Numbered from the stretch's first letter, positions 19,716-29,754 are shown. The stretch: 64,000 bases of DNA from Caecibacter massiliensis (GCA_900095875.1 LT608311.1:744001-808000), one strand, 5' to 3'. Notes: generated from the sequence alone by a model not told the origin. Translations and numbers: made by a program.

Positions 19716-20219
19716 TTAAAACGTGTCGGGAACAGTTTGTTCAAGGAGGCCCGGTGTATCAGAAAAATCAGTATGGGCTATGCTGTCATTGTCATCACCA
19801 AATACAATAGTACCGGAAATTATCCTGCCTGAAAGAATCATGGGAATCCAGATTCCATCGGCCTTCCACATTTCATCATAGGGAAGAGATGAGGCAGAAA
19901 ACCAGCACGGTTCCATTTCATCAGAAGCCGTTACGGTGCCTTTCCAGTCATGAAGAAAGTAGACATAGCCGATGTGGTTATATGCAGAATCGGCAGGAAA
20001 GCGAAAATCTAGATAGGCCACCAGTTGCAATGCTGCCTCGTCTGCTATCAGATGACATTCTTCATAAAGCTCCCGTACAGCACAAGCCCGGAAGGTTTCT
20101 CCCCTTTCTATTTTTCCTCCAAACCCATTCCATTTAGAAACGCCAAACCCTCTTTTTTTCCGTCCCAGGAGAATCTGTCCCTGGGCATTGACAGGGAAAC
20201 ATAAGGTAGTAGGCCGCAT
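19716..20219 (-). CDS. NUDIX hydrolase, MTH1-like (oxidised purine nucleoside triphosphatase)
   Basis: Predicted 8-oxo-dGTP/2-hydroxy-dATP diphosphatase of 167 aa, cleansing the nucleotide pool. It resembles human MTH1 rather than short bacterial MutT: LLGRKKRGFG, WNGFGGKIERGE, the SDEMEPCWF loop and the DEMWKADGIWIP segment all have MTH1 counterparts. The Nudix box reads G-x5-E-x7-RELYEECHL, so the usual Gly after EEx is His. The metal-binding Glu residues are intact, so activity is likely. GGGGG lies 8 nt upstream of the start. It follows the DUF3783 gene by 13 bp. Confidence 0.9.
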   Translation of the reverse strand: MRPTTLCFPVNAQGQILLGRKKRGFGVSKWNGFGGKIERGETFRACAVRELYEECHLIADEAALQLVAYLDFRFPADSAYNHIGYVYFLHDWKGTVTASDEMEPCWFSASSLPYDEMWKADGIWIPMILSGRIISGTIVFGDDNDSIAHTDFSDTPGLLEQTVPDTF

Positions 20220-20232
20220 GGTATGTGCCCCC

Positions 20233-20679
20233 TTATTTTCCCTTCTTCTTCATATTCTTGAAATATTCGTGTTCTTTATTTAATTCCTGCAAAATAGTAT
20301 TGATTGTCCAGGAAATATTTGTTGGCGTAACCATTGCTTTTAAAGGAATATTCTTCAATCTGCCACGGCGGATAGCATCGAGAAGAAGATTGACTGTCTG
20401 ATTTGAAAATCCGCAGAGAACAATGGCTTCTTTGGTTACAGGGGGCAATTCACCGTCTTCTTCCGGCGTATGTTCCACGGTCTGTTCCTCTGCATCGCCT
20501 TTCATAGCAGCAATTTCAGCTACTTCTTCCTCCGTCAGGCCAAGGACCTTGCCTACCGTATCATCCTTTTCTTCTTCCGTAACGGCTTTTACCTGGGCTT
20601 TAGTCAGAAGCCCCAGAAGTTTGAGTTGCTTAAACCGTTCCGGTGTAAAATTTACAGCCAATATCATTTTAAATGCCAT
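20233..20679 (-). CDS. DUF3783 domain-containing protein
   Basis: Protein of 148 aa with no known function. The C-terminal half carries the DUF3783 signature: EAIVLCGFSNQTVNLLLDAI, a KAMVTPTNISWTI segment and LNKEHEYF. The N-terminal part has a short helical region followed by an acidic stretch (GDAEEQTVEHTPEEDGE). The start at 20679 has AAAGGAG upstream; the longer frame to 20754 runs through the rplQ terminator and is rejected. Probably co-transcribed with the NUDIX gene. No clear promoter of its own was found. Confidence 0.78.
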   Translation of the reverse strand: MAFKMILAVNFTPERFKQLKLLGLLTKAQVKAVTEEEKDDTVGKVLGLTEEEVAEIAAMKGDAEEQTVEHTPEEDGELPPVTKEAIVLCGFSNQTVNLLLDAIRRGRLKNIPLKAMVTPTNISWTINTILQELNKEHEYFKNMKKKGK

Positions 20680-20710
20680 CTTATTCTCTCCTTTCCTACT
20701 TCCACTTATT

Positions 20711-20745
20711 AAAAAAGCCGCTGTGGAACAAACCACAGCGGCTTT
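20711..20745 (-). terminator. terminator of the S10-spc-alpha operon
   Basis: Stem AAGCCGCTGTGG/CCACAGCGGCTT followed by TTTTTT on the minus strand, 42 bases past rplQ. It closes the 15-kb ribosomal unit. Confidence 0.95.
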
Positions 20746-20786
20746 GCATCTCATTACGTGTCCCGTCAGAAACTATCCCGTCGGGA

Positions 20787-21125
20787 TCAGACTAATTCGA
20801 TGATAACGATCGGAGCTGCATCACCCTGGCGCGGGCCCTTTTTAATGATGCGGGTATAGCCGCCCTGACGATCTTTATATTTCGGTGCAATTTCATCAAA
20901 CAGCTTTTTAACTACATCTTCGTCCATCAGATAAGCGAGTACCTGGCGGCGTGCATGAAGGTCACCCCGTTTGGCAAGGGTAAGCATTTTTTCAGCCATC
21001 TTGCGGAGTTCTTTAGCCTTTGCTTCCGTGGTTTCAATGCGTTCATGCTGGAACAAAGAGGTAACAATGCTGCGCAATAATGCTTTACGTGCAGAGCTGT
21101 CGCGTCCTAACTTTCTATAAGCCAT
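20787..21125 (-). CDS. rplQ: 50S ribosomal protein L17
   Basis: Ribosomal protein L17, 112 aa, near the peptide exit tunnel. The N terminus [19 protein letters not shown] and the central [12 protein letters not shown] segment are diagnostic. Last gene of the alpha operon, 17 bp behind rpoA and followed by a strong terminator. Length is the usual bacterial size. Confidence 0.98.
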   Translation of the reverse strand: MAYRKLGRDSSARKALLRSIVTSLFQHERIETTEAKAKELRKMAEKMLTLAKRGDLHARRQVLAYLMDEDVVKKLFDEIAPKYKDRQGGYTRIIKKGPRQGDAAPIVIIELV

Positions 21126-21142
21126 CGTTCATCCTCCTAAAA

Positions 21143-22123
21143 CTATTCTTCGTCATTCGATTTTAAATCGTAACCTTCTTTTCGCAACTTTTCGATGATT
21201 TCATCGACAGATTTCTTACCCAGGTTACGAATCTTGGCAAGGTCGTCTTCTGTCCGTTCTGTCAAATCAGCCAGTGTATAAATATTGGCCCGTTTGAGGC
21301 AGTTAGAAGCGCGTACGGAAAGGTCGAGAACATCAATTTTAACTTTATCCAGTTCAGGACCATCGTCTACTGGCACTTCTTCCTTTCCATCACCAGTAAA
21401 ATCAGCCTTAGCTTCATTTACTTTTTCATCGGTAGCGATATCCTGGAAATAATTCAGGTAGCTGATCATAATGGATGCAGCCTTAGCTACGGCATTTTCT
21501 GCCGTGATACTGCCATCCGTCGTTACTTCAAGCGTCAATGAATCATAATCCATTTCATTGCCGACCCGGACATTGCCGACTTCGTAATTTGTACGAACAA
21601 CAGGAGAAAAGATGGAATCAATAGGAATGACTCCGATCATATCTGTATCCTTTTTGTTTTTCGTAGACGGTACGTACCCTTTACCACGTTCAATATGGCA
21701 CTGCATATGGATATGGGCATCCGTATCGAGAGTAGCAATATGAAGTTCCGGGTTCAAAATTTCTACGTCTGTAATTACGTTAAGATCGTTTGCGGTAAAT
21801 TCGCATTCACCATTAACATCTATGGTGATATCGGCTTCATCAACTTCATCGTTGGTGAACTTCATGCAAACCTGCTTCAAATTCAGGATGATGTCCGTTA
21901 CATCTTCCCGGACACCGGGAATGGTCGAAAATTCATGCAACACGCCATCAATCTTGATAGACGTAATTGCAACACCATCCAAAGAGGCAAGAAGAATGCG
22001 CCGCAAACTATTACCCAATGTGATTCCGTAACCTCTGTCAAGAGGTTTGCATACGAATTTTCCGTATTTGCCGTCATCGCTTTTTTCTGCGATTTCAATC
22101 TTAAACTTGCTATCATCTATCAT
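21143..22123 (-). CDS. rpoA: RNA polymerase alpha subunit
   Basis: Alpha subunit, 326 aa, scaffold for assembly of RNA polymerase. The N-terminal dimerisation domain includes GYGITLGNSLRRILL and the LEVTTDGS block. A short acidic linker (TGDGKEEVPVDDGPE) leads to the C-terminal domain (SVRASNCLKRA, IRNLGKKSVDEI) that contacts UP-element DNA and activators. Gap of 54 bp after rpsK, where rpsD often lies in other bacteria but is absent here. Confidence 0.99.
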   Translation of the reverse strand: MIDDSKFKIEIAEKSDDGKYGKFVCKPLDRGYGITLGNSLRRILLASLDGVAITSIKIDGVLHEFSTIPGVREDVTDIILNLKQVCMKFTNDEVDEADITIDVNGECEFTANDLNVITDVEILNPELHIATLDTDAHIHMQCHIERGKGYVPSTKNKKDTDMIGVIPIDSIFSPVVRTNYEVGNVRVGNEMDYDSLTLEVTTDGSITAENAVAKAASIMISYLNYFQDIATDEKVNEAKADFTGDGKEEVPVDDGPELDKVKIDVLDLSVRASNCLKRANIYTLADLTERTEDDLAKIRNLGKKSVDEIIEKLRKEGYDLKSNDEE

Positions 22124-22177
22124 TAGGAAAATCCTCCTATATCAGAATCAAAACAACTTGGTCAAAAGCGCAGACGA

Positions 22178-22570
22178 TTATACGCGTCTACGTTTAGGCG
22201 GACGGCAGCCATTATGAGGAATTGGTGTTACATCTTTGATAGAGTTGACTTCCAGACCTGCAGCCTGCAGGGCACGGATAGCAGCTTCACGACCGGAACC
22301 AGGTCCCTTAACGAATACTTCAACAGAGCGGAGGCCGTGTTCCATAGCAGCCTTGGCAGCTGTTTCGGCAGCCATCTGAGCGGCAAACGGAGTACTTTTA
22401 CGGGAACCACGGAAGCCCATTTCACCGGCGCTGGCCCAGCTGAGTGCATTACCCTTGGGATCGCTGATGGTAACAATCGTATTATTGAAAGTAGAACGGA
22501 TATGAGCTGCACCCGATTCTACATGTTTCTTTTCTTTTTTCTTATTGCTTCTTACGTTATTCTTAGCCAA
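22178..22570 (-). CDS. rpsK: 30S ribosomal protein S11
   Basis: S11, 130 aa, platform of the small subunit. Recognised by [15 protein letters not shown], the [11 protein letters not shown] segment and the basic end [11 protein letters not shown]. The N terminus is lysine and asparagine rich. Lies 24 bp behind rpsM; the next gene is rpoA without an intervening rpsD. Confidence 0.99.
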   Translation of the reverse strand: MAKNNVRSNKKKEKKHVESGAAHIRSTFNNTIVTISDPKGNALSWASAGEMGFRGSRKSTPFAAQMAAETAAKAAMEHGLRSVEVFVKGPGSGREAAIRALQAAGLEVNSIKDVTPIPHNGCRPPKRRRV

Positions 22571-22594
22571 AATCGTTTCCCTCCTTACTTAAAA

Positions 22595-22963
22595 TTATTT
22601 TTTCTTGCCTGCAATTGCCTTGCGCGGGCCTTTACGTGTGCGGGCATTTGTCTTCGTACGCTGACCACGGACGGGCAGACCTGCACGATGACGTTTGCCA
22701 CGATAGGAATTGACTTCAATCAGTCGTTTTACGTTCAGAGCCGTTTCGCGGCGAAGGTCACCTTCTACTTTATAATCAGAACCGATGACTTCACGGATTT
22801 TCTGAACTTCATCTTCTGTCAAATCGCGAACGCGGGTATCGGGATTGATACCGGTTTTGGCGAGAATTTCCTGAGAAGAAGAAAGGCCGATACCAAAAAT
22901 ATATGTTAAACCAATTTCAACACGTTTGTCACGTGGTAAATCTACACCGGCTATACGTGCCAT
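22595..22963 (-). CDS. rpsM: 30S ribosomal protein S13
   Basis: S13, 122 aa, head of the small subunit, contacting P-site t[23 protein letters not shown] and the [19 protein letters not shown] tail are typical. Length matches the family. It follows rpmJ by 22 bp with a normal ribosome site. Confidence 0.99.
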   Translation of the reverse strand: MARIAGVDLPRDKRVEIGLTYIFGIGLSSSQEILAKTGINPDTRVRDLTEDEVQKIREVIGSDYKVEGDLRRETALNVKRLIEVNSYRGKRHRAGLPVRGQRTKTNARTRKGPRKAIAGKKK

Positions 22964-22985
22964 CTATTCATTCACCTCCTGAATA

Positions 22986-23099
22986 TTAACCTTGTTTCTG
23001 TTTATGTTTCGGATTTTCGCAAATAACCATAACACGGCCTTTGCGTTTGATGATTTTGCATTTTTCGCAAATTTTCTTAACCGACGGTTTTACTTTCAT
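22986..23099 (-). CDS. rpmJ: 50S ribosomal protein L36
   Basis: A 37-codon gene in the gap between infA and rpsM. It begins [15 protein letters not shown] and ends NPKHKQKQG. The zinc ligands C11, C14, C27 and H32 are all present, so this is the zinc-binding form. AGGAGG lies directly upstream of the ATG at 23099. Gene order infA-rpmJ-rpsM is standard. Confidence 0.97.
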   Translation of the reverse strand: MKVKPSVKKICEKCKIIKRKGRVMVICENPKHKQKQG

Positions 23100-23123
23100 A
23101 ATTAACCTCCTGCGTAATCAAGC

Positions 23124-23342
23124 CTATTTGAAGCGATACGTAATACGACCACGATTCAGGTCATATGGTGTCAATTCAAGCGTGACCCGGTCACCTGGCA
23201 GGATACGGATGAAGTTCATCCGCATTTTACCGGAAACATGGGCCAGCACGATGTGATCATTTTCCAACTTAACCTTGAACATGGCATTTGGCAGTGCTTC
23301 TACTACAACGCCTTCCACTTCAATGACATCTTGCTTAGACAT
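23124..23342 (-). CDS. infA: translation initiation factor IF-1
   Basis: IF-1, 72 aa, an OB-fold protein that binds the ribosomal A site during initiation. [13 protein letters not shown], the [17 protein letters not shown] core and the RGRITYRFK end are diagnostic. Its start overlaps the end of the KOW-domain gene by 8 bases, implying translational coupling, although a good GGGAGG site is present. Confidence 0.99.
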   Translation of the reverse strand: MSKQDVIEVEGVVVEALPNAMFKVKLENDHIVLAHVSGKMRMNFIRILPGDRVTLELTPYDLNRGRITYRFK

Positions 23343-23625
23343 GTGTTACCTCCCTGATAGATTCAACCCTGGCCCGTTTCAGGACGGACCGTATCCATTC
23401 ATTGCTGATTCGTACGGAACCAGCGTCCATGCCGGATACGCTCGTTCCTAAAACCTGAAGATGCCGGCAATTCTTTTTCTTCGGCTTCTCCACTTTATAC
23501 TTACGACCGTCAGCGACCCATACGTAGGGAGCAGTAAGACTGCCCGTGACTACATACACAGCGCCCTTATCTTTTCCGGCAAGGCTGCAAACAACCATGC
23601 CAGTAGAAATCAGTGGCTTATCCAT
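23335..23625 (-). CDS. KOW domain-containing RNA-binding protein
   Basis: Protein of 96 aa with an N-terminal KOW-type segment ([20 protein letters not shown]) like those of L14e/L27e ribosomal proteins, then a basic stretch (KPKKKNC) and a C-terminal helix rich in Arg. It probably binds RNA or the ribosome; no specific role is established for this Firmicutes family. Its start overlaps map by 8 bases and its end overlaps infA by 8 bases. The ribosome site inside map is weak, so translation probably depends on coupling. Confidence 0.85.
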   Translation of the reverse strand: MDKPLISTGMVVCSLAGKDKGAVYVVTGSLTAPYVWVADGRKYKVEKPKKKNCRHLQVLGTSVSGMDAGSVRISNEWIRSVLKRARVESIREVTHV

Positions 23626-24373
23626 GTGACGGAAGTGTTAGAATATCGGGGCCGTTTTCCGTGATTGCTACGGTATGTTCGAAATGAGCAGCCGGTTTAC
23701 TGTCACGGGTGACAACAGTCCAGCCATTCTTAAGCTGGTGCGTCTTTTCGGTACCCATACAGATCATCGGTTCAATAGCCAGAACCATGCCGGGTTCAAG
23801 CAATTCGCCATGGCCGGCCAGGCCATAATTTGGCACTTCCGGATCTTCATGCATATCCGAGCCGATTCCATGTCCGACATAGTCCCGGACGACACCATAT
23901 CCAAACGATTCTGCATAAGCCTGAACGGCATGACCAATATCACCGAGGTGGTTGCCCGCAACGGCTTGTTCAATACCTTTATACAGGCATTCATTCGTCA
24001 CCTTCAAGAGTTGAAGTGTTTTCGGGTCCACATGGCCAATAGGTAATGTAACCGTCGAATCACCATGATACCCGTTTTTGTTTACTACCAAATCAATACT
24101 GATTATGTCACCATCTTTAAGCTTGCGGTGGCCGGGAATCCCATGAACGACTTCTTCGTTCACACTAGCACAGATGGTGGCCGGGAATCCATAATAGCCT
24201 TTGCAGCTCGGGAAGGCCCCCTGACTGCGAATGTATTCTTCACAGCGCTGGTCAAGTTCACCCGTAGTCACACCCGGTTTTGCCAGTTCTCGCATTAATT
24301 CAAGCGCATCGGCGGTAATCCGGCCTGCTTCACGAATATACTCAATTTCCCTTTTCGATTTTAATATAATCAT
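23618..24373 (-). CDS. map: methionine aminopeptidase, type I
   Basis: Removes the initiator Met from new proteins, 251 aa. The metal ligands fall in the usual places: SIDLVV, GDSTVT, GHGIGSDMHEDP, the Glu of LAIEPMIC and the C-terminal Glu of FEHTVAIT. No SEC-C extension is present. Lies 2 bp behind adk in the secY-adk-map order common in Firmicutes. Confidence 0.98.
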   Translation of the reverse strand: MIILKSKREIEYIREAGRITADALELMRELAKPGVTTGELDQRCEEYIRSQGAFPSCKGYYGFPATICASVNEEVVHGIPGHRKLKDGDIISIDLVVNKNGYHGDSTVTLPIGHVDPKTLQLLKVTNECLYKGIEQAVAGNHLGDIGHAVQAYAESFGYGVVRDYVGHGIGSDMHEDPEVPNYGLAGHGELLEPGMVLAIEPMICMGTEKTHQLKNGWTVVTRDSKPAAHFEHTVAITENGPDILTLPSHG

Positions 24374-24375
24374 TC

Positions 24376-25026
<651 letters not shown>

Positions 25027-25039
25027 TCAAACTACCTCC

Positions 25040-26305
25040 TTATTTCATGAATCCCTGGTACTGTCTGTTGAGAACTAAGGATTCAGCCTGCTTCATCGTA
25101 TCGATAGCAACACCGACGACGATAAGAAGTGCCGTACCACCGAAGTATACCCCCTGGATACCCGTCACCCAGCCGATGAAGTTGGGCAGGATAGCTACAA
25201 AAGCCAGGAAGAACGCACCGGCGAGAGTAATTCTCGTCATAATGCGGTCAATATACAGTGCCGTCGGCTGACCAGGACGGATGCCCGGAATAAAGCCGCC
25301 GTATTTCTGCATGTTTTCTGTCAGCTGGGGAATATTCAGCGTGATGGCAGTGTAGAAATATGTGAAGAACATGATGAGCAGTGCGTACATGATGGTGTTC
25401 GTCAGTGTACCCCAGGCAAAGAAGCTGGCAATCCACTGCACCGTGTCGTTCTGCACAAACTGGGCAATCGTAATAGGGAACATCAATACAGAAGAAGCAA
25501 AGATGATTGGAATAACGCCTGCCTGGTTTACTTTCAAAGGAATGTGTGTCGTGTGACCGCCATACATCTTGCGGCCGACAACACGTTTGGCGTACTGGAC
25601 AGATACGCGGCGCTGCCCCTGCGTCACTTCGATGACGACAACGATCATCAAAAGTGCAATAATGGCAAAGAGAAGGGCCTGGAAAATATTGATTGTACCA
25701 GCCTGTACGTACTTGTAAATCGTCATAACGCCATCAGGGAACCGGGCAACGATACCGGCAAAGATGATAAGAGAAATCCCATTGCCAATACCACCGGCTG
25801 TAATCTGATCGCCAAGCCACATGAGGAAGCACGTGCCGGCAGTCAGGATGATGGAAACCATGAGAACCATGGCCCAGCTGTTATCCACCAGTGCGTTGTT
25901 GACCTTGAGGGCATAACTCATGGCAAAAGCCTGGATGAAACCGAGGATAACCGTGCCCCAGCGTGTTACTTTCTGGATTTTATCACGGCCATCCTGATTG
26001 TCCTTGGCCCATTGCTCAAAGGTCGGCACCACAGAGGTTAGGAGCTGCATAATGATAGATGCATTGATGTACGGCGTAATGCTCATGGCCAATACGGAAA
26101 ACTTACTCAAAGCGCCACCGGAGAATAAATCGAGGAGCCCGAACAAGTTACCACTGGAAAACAGGTTTTCAATGACTGAAGCATCGACACCAGGAACAGG
26201 GATGTGCACACCAAGGCGGAAAATGATGAACATGATCAGGGTAAAAACTGCGCGCTTCCGGAATTCGGGAACATTCAGTACATTTTGGATGTTTTCTAAC
26301 ACCAC
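25040..26305 (-). CDS. secY: Sec translocase subunit SecY
   Basis: Channel subunit of the Sec translocon, 421 aa with 10 membrane segments. Recognised by FRLGVHIPVPGVD near the N terminus, QRRVSVQYAKR in the large cytoplasmic loop, and GFIPGIRPGQPT before helix 9. Length is normal. It follows rplO by 9 bp, the standard arrangement. Confidence 0.99.
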   Translation of the reverse strand: MVLENIQNVLNVPEFRKRAVFTLIMFIIFRLGVHIPVPGVDASVIENLFSSGNLFGLLDLFSGGALSKFSVLAMSITPYINASIIMQLLTSVVPTFEQWAKDNQDGRDKIQKVTRWGTVILGFIQAFAMSYALKVNNALVDNSWAMVLMVSIILTAGTCFLMWLGDQITAGGIGNGISLIIFAGIVARFPDGVMTIYKYVQAGTINIFQALLFAIIALLMIVVVIEVTQGQRRVSVQYAKRVVGRKMYGGHTTHIPLKVNQAGVIPIIFASSVLMFPITIAQFVQNDTVQWIASFFAWGTLTNTIMYALLIMFFTYFYTAITLNIPQLTENMQKYGGFIPGIRPGQPTALYIDRIMTRITLAGAFFLAFVAILPNFIGWVTGIQGVYFGGTALLIVVGVAIDTMKQAESLVLNRQYQGFMK

Positions 26306-26314
26306 AAATCACCC

Positions 26315-26779
26315 CTACTGTTCTGCTACCGGTTCTTCTCCCGGTACAACAGCCTTGCCGCCAGCTGCTTCTATCTTAGCCTTAGCAGATTTTGTAAAGC
26401 CCTGAGCTACGACAGTGAGCTTCTTTTCTAATTCGCCATTGCCAAGAATGCGGATACCATCACGTACGTTTTTGACGATACCAGCTTCTACGAGAGCAAC
26501 CGGATCTACAGTCGCACCATCTTCAAAACGGTTGAGTGTAGAAACGTTTACTTCTGCATATTCTTTAGCCCAGATATTTTTGAATCCCCGTTTCGGGAGC
26601 AGACGATAGAGCGGCATCTGGCCACCTTCGAAGCCCGGACGCGTACCGCCGCCACTACGGGAGTTCTGACCTTTATTACCTCTGCCGGCTGTCGTTCCGT
26701 TACCGGAACCAGTACCGCGGCCTACGCGGAAATGTTTTTTCTTAGAGCCGGGAACAATTTTCATTTCATGAAGTTTCAA
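26315..26779 (-). CDS. rplO: 50S ribosomal protein L15
   Basis: L15, 154 aa. The glycine-rich N-terminal region ([19 protein letters not shown]) and [18 protein letters not shown] are typical. The C-terminal tail (GEEPVAEQ) is slightly extended and acidic. Follows rpmD in the spc segment. Confidence 0.98.
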   Translation of the reverse strand: MKLHEMKIVPGSKKKHFRVGRGTGSGNGTTAGRGNKGQNSRSGGGTRPGFEGGQMPLYRLLPKRGFKNIWAKEYAEVNVSTLNRFEDGATVDPVALVEAGIVKNVRDGIRILGNGELEKKLTVVAQGFTKSAKAKIEAAGGKAVVPGEEPVAEQ

Positions 26780-26800
26780 TGAAGCGCACCTCCTTTTATA

Positions 26801-26980
26801 TTAGATTTCTTCTACTTTAACTAAGTGTTCAACTTTATGAAGCATACCTTTAATCTGAGGAGTAGCTTCTTTGATGACACTGGAATTCGTCTTGTGGAGA
26901 CCCAGGGCGACCACCGTTGCGCGCTGATCGGCAGGACGGCTGGCAACGCTCTTTACAAGGGTAACTTTTACTTGAGACAT
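26801..26980 (-). CDS. rpmD: 50S ribosomal protein L30
   Basis: A 59-codon gene between rpsE and rplO. The product begins [20 protein letters not shown], continues with [11 protein letters not shown] and ends VKVEEI, the usual L30 pattern. AGGAGG lies upstream of the ATG at 26980. Position and length are standard. Confidence 0.97.
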   Translation of the reverse strand: MSQVKVTLVKSVASRPADQRATVVALGLHKTNSSVIKEATPQIKGMLHKVEHLVKVEEI

Positions 26981-26997
26981 TACGTATATCCTCCTTA

Positions 26998-27498
26998 TCA
27001 GCCGTAAATTTCTTCTACTGTTTTGCCGCGGAGTTCAGCAACTTTGCTGACGTCTTTCAGCTGGGAGAGACCAGTGAGCGTAGCCTGAACCATGTTGTTC
27101 GGGTTGGAAGAACCCAGGGATTTCGTCAGAATGTTGCGTACGCCAGCCAGTTCCAATACGGAACGGACCGGGCCGCCGGCAATAACGCCAGTACCTTCAG
27201 CAGCCGGTTTCAAAAGGACTTTGCCAGCACCAAAGATACCGGTAATCTGGTGAGGAATAGAACCGTTTTTCAAAGGAACGGAGATGATATGTTTTTTAGC
27301 GTCTTCAACACCTTTGCGGATAGCTTCCGGAACTTCGCCAGCTTTACCTAAGCCTGCGCCAACACGGCCATTGCCGTCACCGACAACAACGAGGGCACTG
27401 AAGGAAAAACGACGGCCGCCTTTTACTACCTTGGCAACACGGTTGATGAAAACGACATTTTCCTGTAATTCGAGACCTGCATGGTCAACTTTTGCCAT
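26998..27498 (-). CDS. rpsE: 30S ribosomal protein S5
   Basis: S5, 166 aa, involved in decoding accuracy. [20 protein letters not shown] and the [18 protein letters not shown] loop are diagnostic, as is the C-terminal [12 protein letters not shown]. The loop bound by spectinomycin shows no obvious deletion by eye. Between rplR and rpmD. Confidence 0.99.
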   Translation of the reverse strand: MAKVDHAGLELQENVVFINRVAKVVKGGRRFSFSALVVVGDGNGRVGAGLGKAGEVPEAIRKGVEDAKKHIISVPLKNGSIPHQITGIFGAGKVLLKPAAEGTGVIAGGPVRSVLELAGVRNILTKSLGSSNPNNMVQATLTGLSQLKDVSKVAELRGKTVEEIYG

Positions 27499-27516
27499 GT
27501 GTTATTTCCTCCTTGA

Positions 27517-27888
27517 CTAGAATTTCAAGCCAGCTTCACGAGCTGCTGCAGCCAGTGCTGCTACACGGCCATGATAAATATAACCGCCACGGTCAAATAC
27601 TACTGTCGTGATGCCTTTTTCAATAGCCCGTTCAGCAACGAGTTTGCCAACCAGTTTAGCTGCTTCAGCATTGCCGCCTTTGACATCCTGAGCCTTGATT
27701 TCCTTGTCCAGCGTGCTGGCGGAAACCAGGGTAACACCGTTGACATCATCAATGACCTGTGCATAAATATTGGAAAGGCTGCGGAAAACGTTCAAACGCG
27801 GACGTTCTGCCGTGCCGTTGATGTTCTTACGTAAGCGCCAATGACGTTTTACGCGAATCGCATTCTTACTCTTTTTCAAGGAATTCAC
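27517..27888 (-). CDS. rplR: 50S ribosomal protein L18
   Basis: L18, 123 aa, 5S rRNA-binding. [18 protein letters not shown] and the end [20 protein letters not shown] are characteristic. The basic N terminus is of ordinary length. Gap of 18 bp to rpsE. Confidence 0.98.
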   Translation of the reverse strand: MNSLKKSKNAIRVKRHWRLRKNINGTAERPRLNVFRSLSNIYAQVIDDVNGVTLVSASTLDKEIKAQDVKGGNAEAAKLVGKLVAERAIEKGITTVVFDRGGYIYHGRVAALAAAAREAGLKF

Positions 27889-27913
27889 TCCTTTCTATAT
27901 GTAAATGACGTTA

Positions 27914-28456
27914 TTATTTCTTCGTACCAGCTTTACCAGCCTTGCGACGGACATGTTCACCGACATAGCGGATACCTTTTCCTTTATACGGTTCAGGCAG
28001 ACGGTAGCCACGGATTTTCGCAGCAAACTCGCCGACATGTTCATTGTTGACGCCAGAGATTACGATCTGAGTAGCACTCGGGCATTCAACCGTAATACCT
28101 TCCGGAGCATCGAGTTCGAGGGGATGGGAGAAGCCGAGAGTCAGGGCAAGTTTCTTGCCTTTCATCTGTGCTCTGTAACCAACACCAACGATTTCCAGTT
28201 CCTTTTTAAAGCCTTCCGTTACGCCTTTTACCATATTGGCAATGAGAGCACGGGTAAGGCCGTGCAGGGCACGGTTATTTTTTTCGTCATTCGGACGTTC
28301 GACAGTAATAACATTGTCTTGTACTGTTACTTTCATATCCGGGTGAAGCGTACGGGTAAGTTCGCCTTTCGGGCCTTTAACGGTAATCACCTGGCCATCG
28401 AGGGTTGCTGTTACGCCTGCCGGGATATCAATAGGCATTCTACCTACTCGGGACAT
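27914..28456 (-). CDS. rplF: 50S ribosomal protein L6
   Basis: L6, 180 aa, near the sarcin-ricin loop. [15 protein letters not shown], the [11 protein letters not shown]-like core (here [17 protein letters not shown]) and the C-terminal [11 protein letters not shown] are typical. Standard place between rpsH and rplR. Confidence 0.99.
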   Translation of the reverse strand: MSRVGRMPIDIPAGVTATLDGQVITVKGPKGELTRTLHPDMKVTVQDNVITVERPNDEKNNRALHGLTRALIANMVKGVTEGFKKELEIVGVGYRAQMKGKKLALTLGFSHPLELDAPEGITVECPSATQIVISGVNNEHVGEFAAKIRGYRLPEPYKGKGIRYVGEHVRRKAGKAGTKK

Positions 28457-28476
28457 ATTGACACCTCCAAAACGAT

Positions 28477-28869
28477 TTACCAGACGTAAGCGATAACTTC
28501 GCCGCCCAGACCAAGTTTACGAGCTTTTTTATCAGTCATAACACCCTGGGACGTGGAAATTACTGCGATTCCCAAACCACCGAGAACGCGCGGTAATTCT
28601 TCTTTGCTAGCATAAACGCGCAGGCCCGGTTTAGAAATTCTCTTGATGCCGGTAATTACTTTTTCTTTATTAGAACCGTATTTCAAAGTTACTTTCAGTG
28701 TCTTGCCTTCGTCAACGGTTTCATAGTTCTTTACGAAGCCTTCTTCTTTCAGGATGTTCAGCACTGCGGCCTTCATCGTGGAAGCGGGCATTTCAACTTT
28801 TTCGTGATATGCCGAATTGGCATTACGGATTCTGGTGAGCATATCCGCAATCGGATCGGACATTACCAT
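28477..28869 (-). CDS. rpsH: 30S ribosomal protein S8
   Basis: S8, 130 aa, early 16S-binding protein. [17 protein letters not shown] and the C-terminal [20 protein letters not shown] are diagnostic. GGAGG lies 9 nt before the first ATG, so MVMSDP is preferred over the Met two codons later. Confidence 0.99.
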   Translation of the reverse strand: MVMSDPIADMLTRIRNANSAYHEKVEMPASTMKAAVLNILKEEGFVKNYETVDEGKTLKVTLKYGSNKEKVITGIKRISKPGLRVYASKEELPRVLGGLGIAVISTSQGVMTDKKARKLGLGGEVIAYVW

Positions 28870-28897
28870 AATCTAAAACCTCCCTCCATATAATGAG

Positions 28898-29167
28898 TTA
28901 CCAGCTGGCTTTTTTAACGCCAGGAATCTGACCTTTATAAGCCAGGTCACGGAATGTGATACGGCTGATGCCGAATTTACGCATATAACCGTGAGGACGG
29001 CCGGTTACCTTGCAACGGTTATGCAGACGAACCGGAGAAGCATTGGCAGGTAACTGGGAAAGTGCTTCATAGTCGCCTTTCGCTTTGAGTTCTGCACGGA
29101 GCTTAGCGTATTTGGCAACCATTTTTTCACGTTTCTTTTCACGTTCAAGCATAGATTTCTTTGCCAT
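28898..29167 (-). CDS. rpsN: 30S ribosomal protein S14, zinc-independent form
   Basis: S14 of 89 aa. [13 protein letters not shown] at the start and the [19 protein letters not shown] core identify the family. The paired CxxC zinc knuckles of the 61-aa Firmicutes form are missing; this is the longer cysteine-poor type. In Bacillus this type is the zinc-starvation paralogue outside the main operon, whereas here it occupies the spc operon position between rplE and rpsH. Confidence 0.97.
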   Translation of the reverse strand: MAKKSMLEREKKREKMVAKYAKLRAELKAKGDYEALSQLPANASPVRLHNRCKVTGRPHGYMRKFGISRITFRDLAYKGQIPGVKKASW

Positions 29168-29185
29168 GTATGTTATCCTCCTCTA

Positions 29186-29725
29186 TTACTTTTCAAAGGG
29201 CATGCCCATCAGTTTCAACATGTACCGGCTTTCTTCGTCCGTTTCAGCTGTTGTAACGATGGTAATGTCCATACCGCGGGCTTTATCGACTTTATCATAT
29301 TCGATTTCCGGGAAAATGAGCTGTTCTTTCAGTCCCAGTGTATAGTTGCCACGGCCATCAAAACCCGTTGCACTTACGCCATGGAAGTCACGGACGCGGG
29401 GCAGCGTCAGGTTCATCAGTTTGTCGAGGAATTCATACATCCGTTCGCCGCGAAGTGTAACTTTGCAGCCAAGGTTCATGCCTTCACGGATTTTAAAAGC
29501 TGCGATAGATTTCTTGGCCTTCGTAATCAACGGTTTCTGGCCAGAAATGATTGTCATATCGTTTACAGCAGCATCCAAAGCTTTGGAGTTGGTAACGGCT
29601 TCACCAACAGCCATGTTGATGACGACCTTTGTCACCTTTGGAATCTGCATTACGTTTTTGTAATTGTATTTTTCCTGTAACCCTTTCACTACATCCGAAA
29701 GGTAAAAATCTTTTAATCTGGACAC
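29186..29725 (-). CDS. rplE: 50S ribosomal protein L5
   Basis: L5, 179 aa, binds 5S rRNA and P-site t[19 protein letters not shown], the [11 protein letters not shown]-like segment and [20 protein letters not shown] are typical. I chose the GTG at 29725 because GGAGG lies 9 nt upstream and the length then equals the usual 179; a TTG two codons earlier is too close to the ribosome site. Confidence 0.97.
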   Translation of the reverse strand: MSRLKDFYLSDVVKGLQEKYNYKNVMQIPKVTKVVINMAVGEAVTNSKALDAAVNDMTIISGQKPLITKAKKSIAAFKIREGMNLGCKVTLRGERMYEFLDKLMNLTLPRVRDFHGVSATGFDGRGNYTLGLKEQLIFPEIEYDKVDKARGMDITIVTTAETDEESRYMLKLMGMPFEK

Positions 29726-29754
29726 TCTCAAGGCCCTCCCTTCTCTACATTAAG

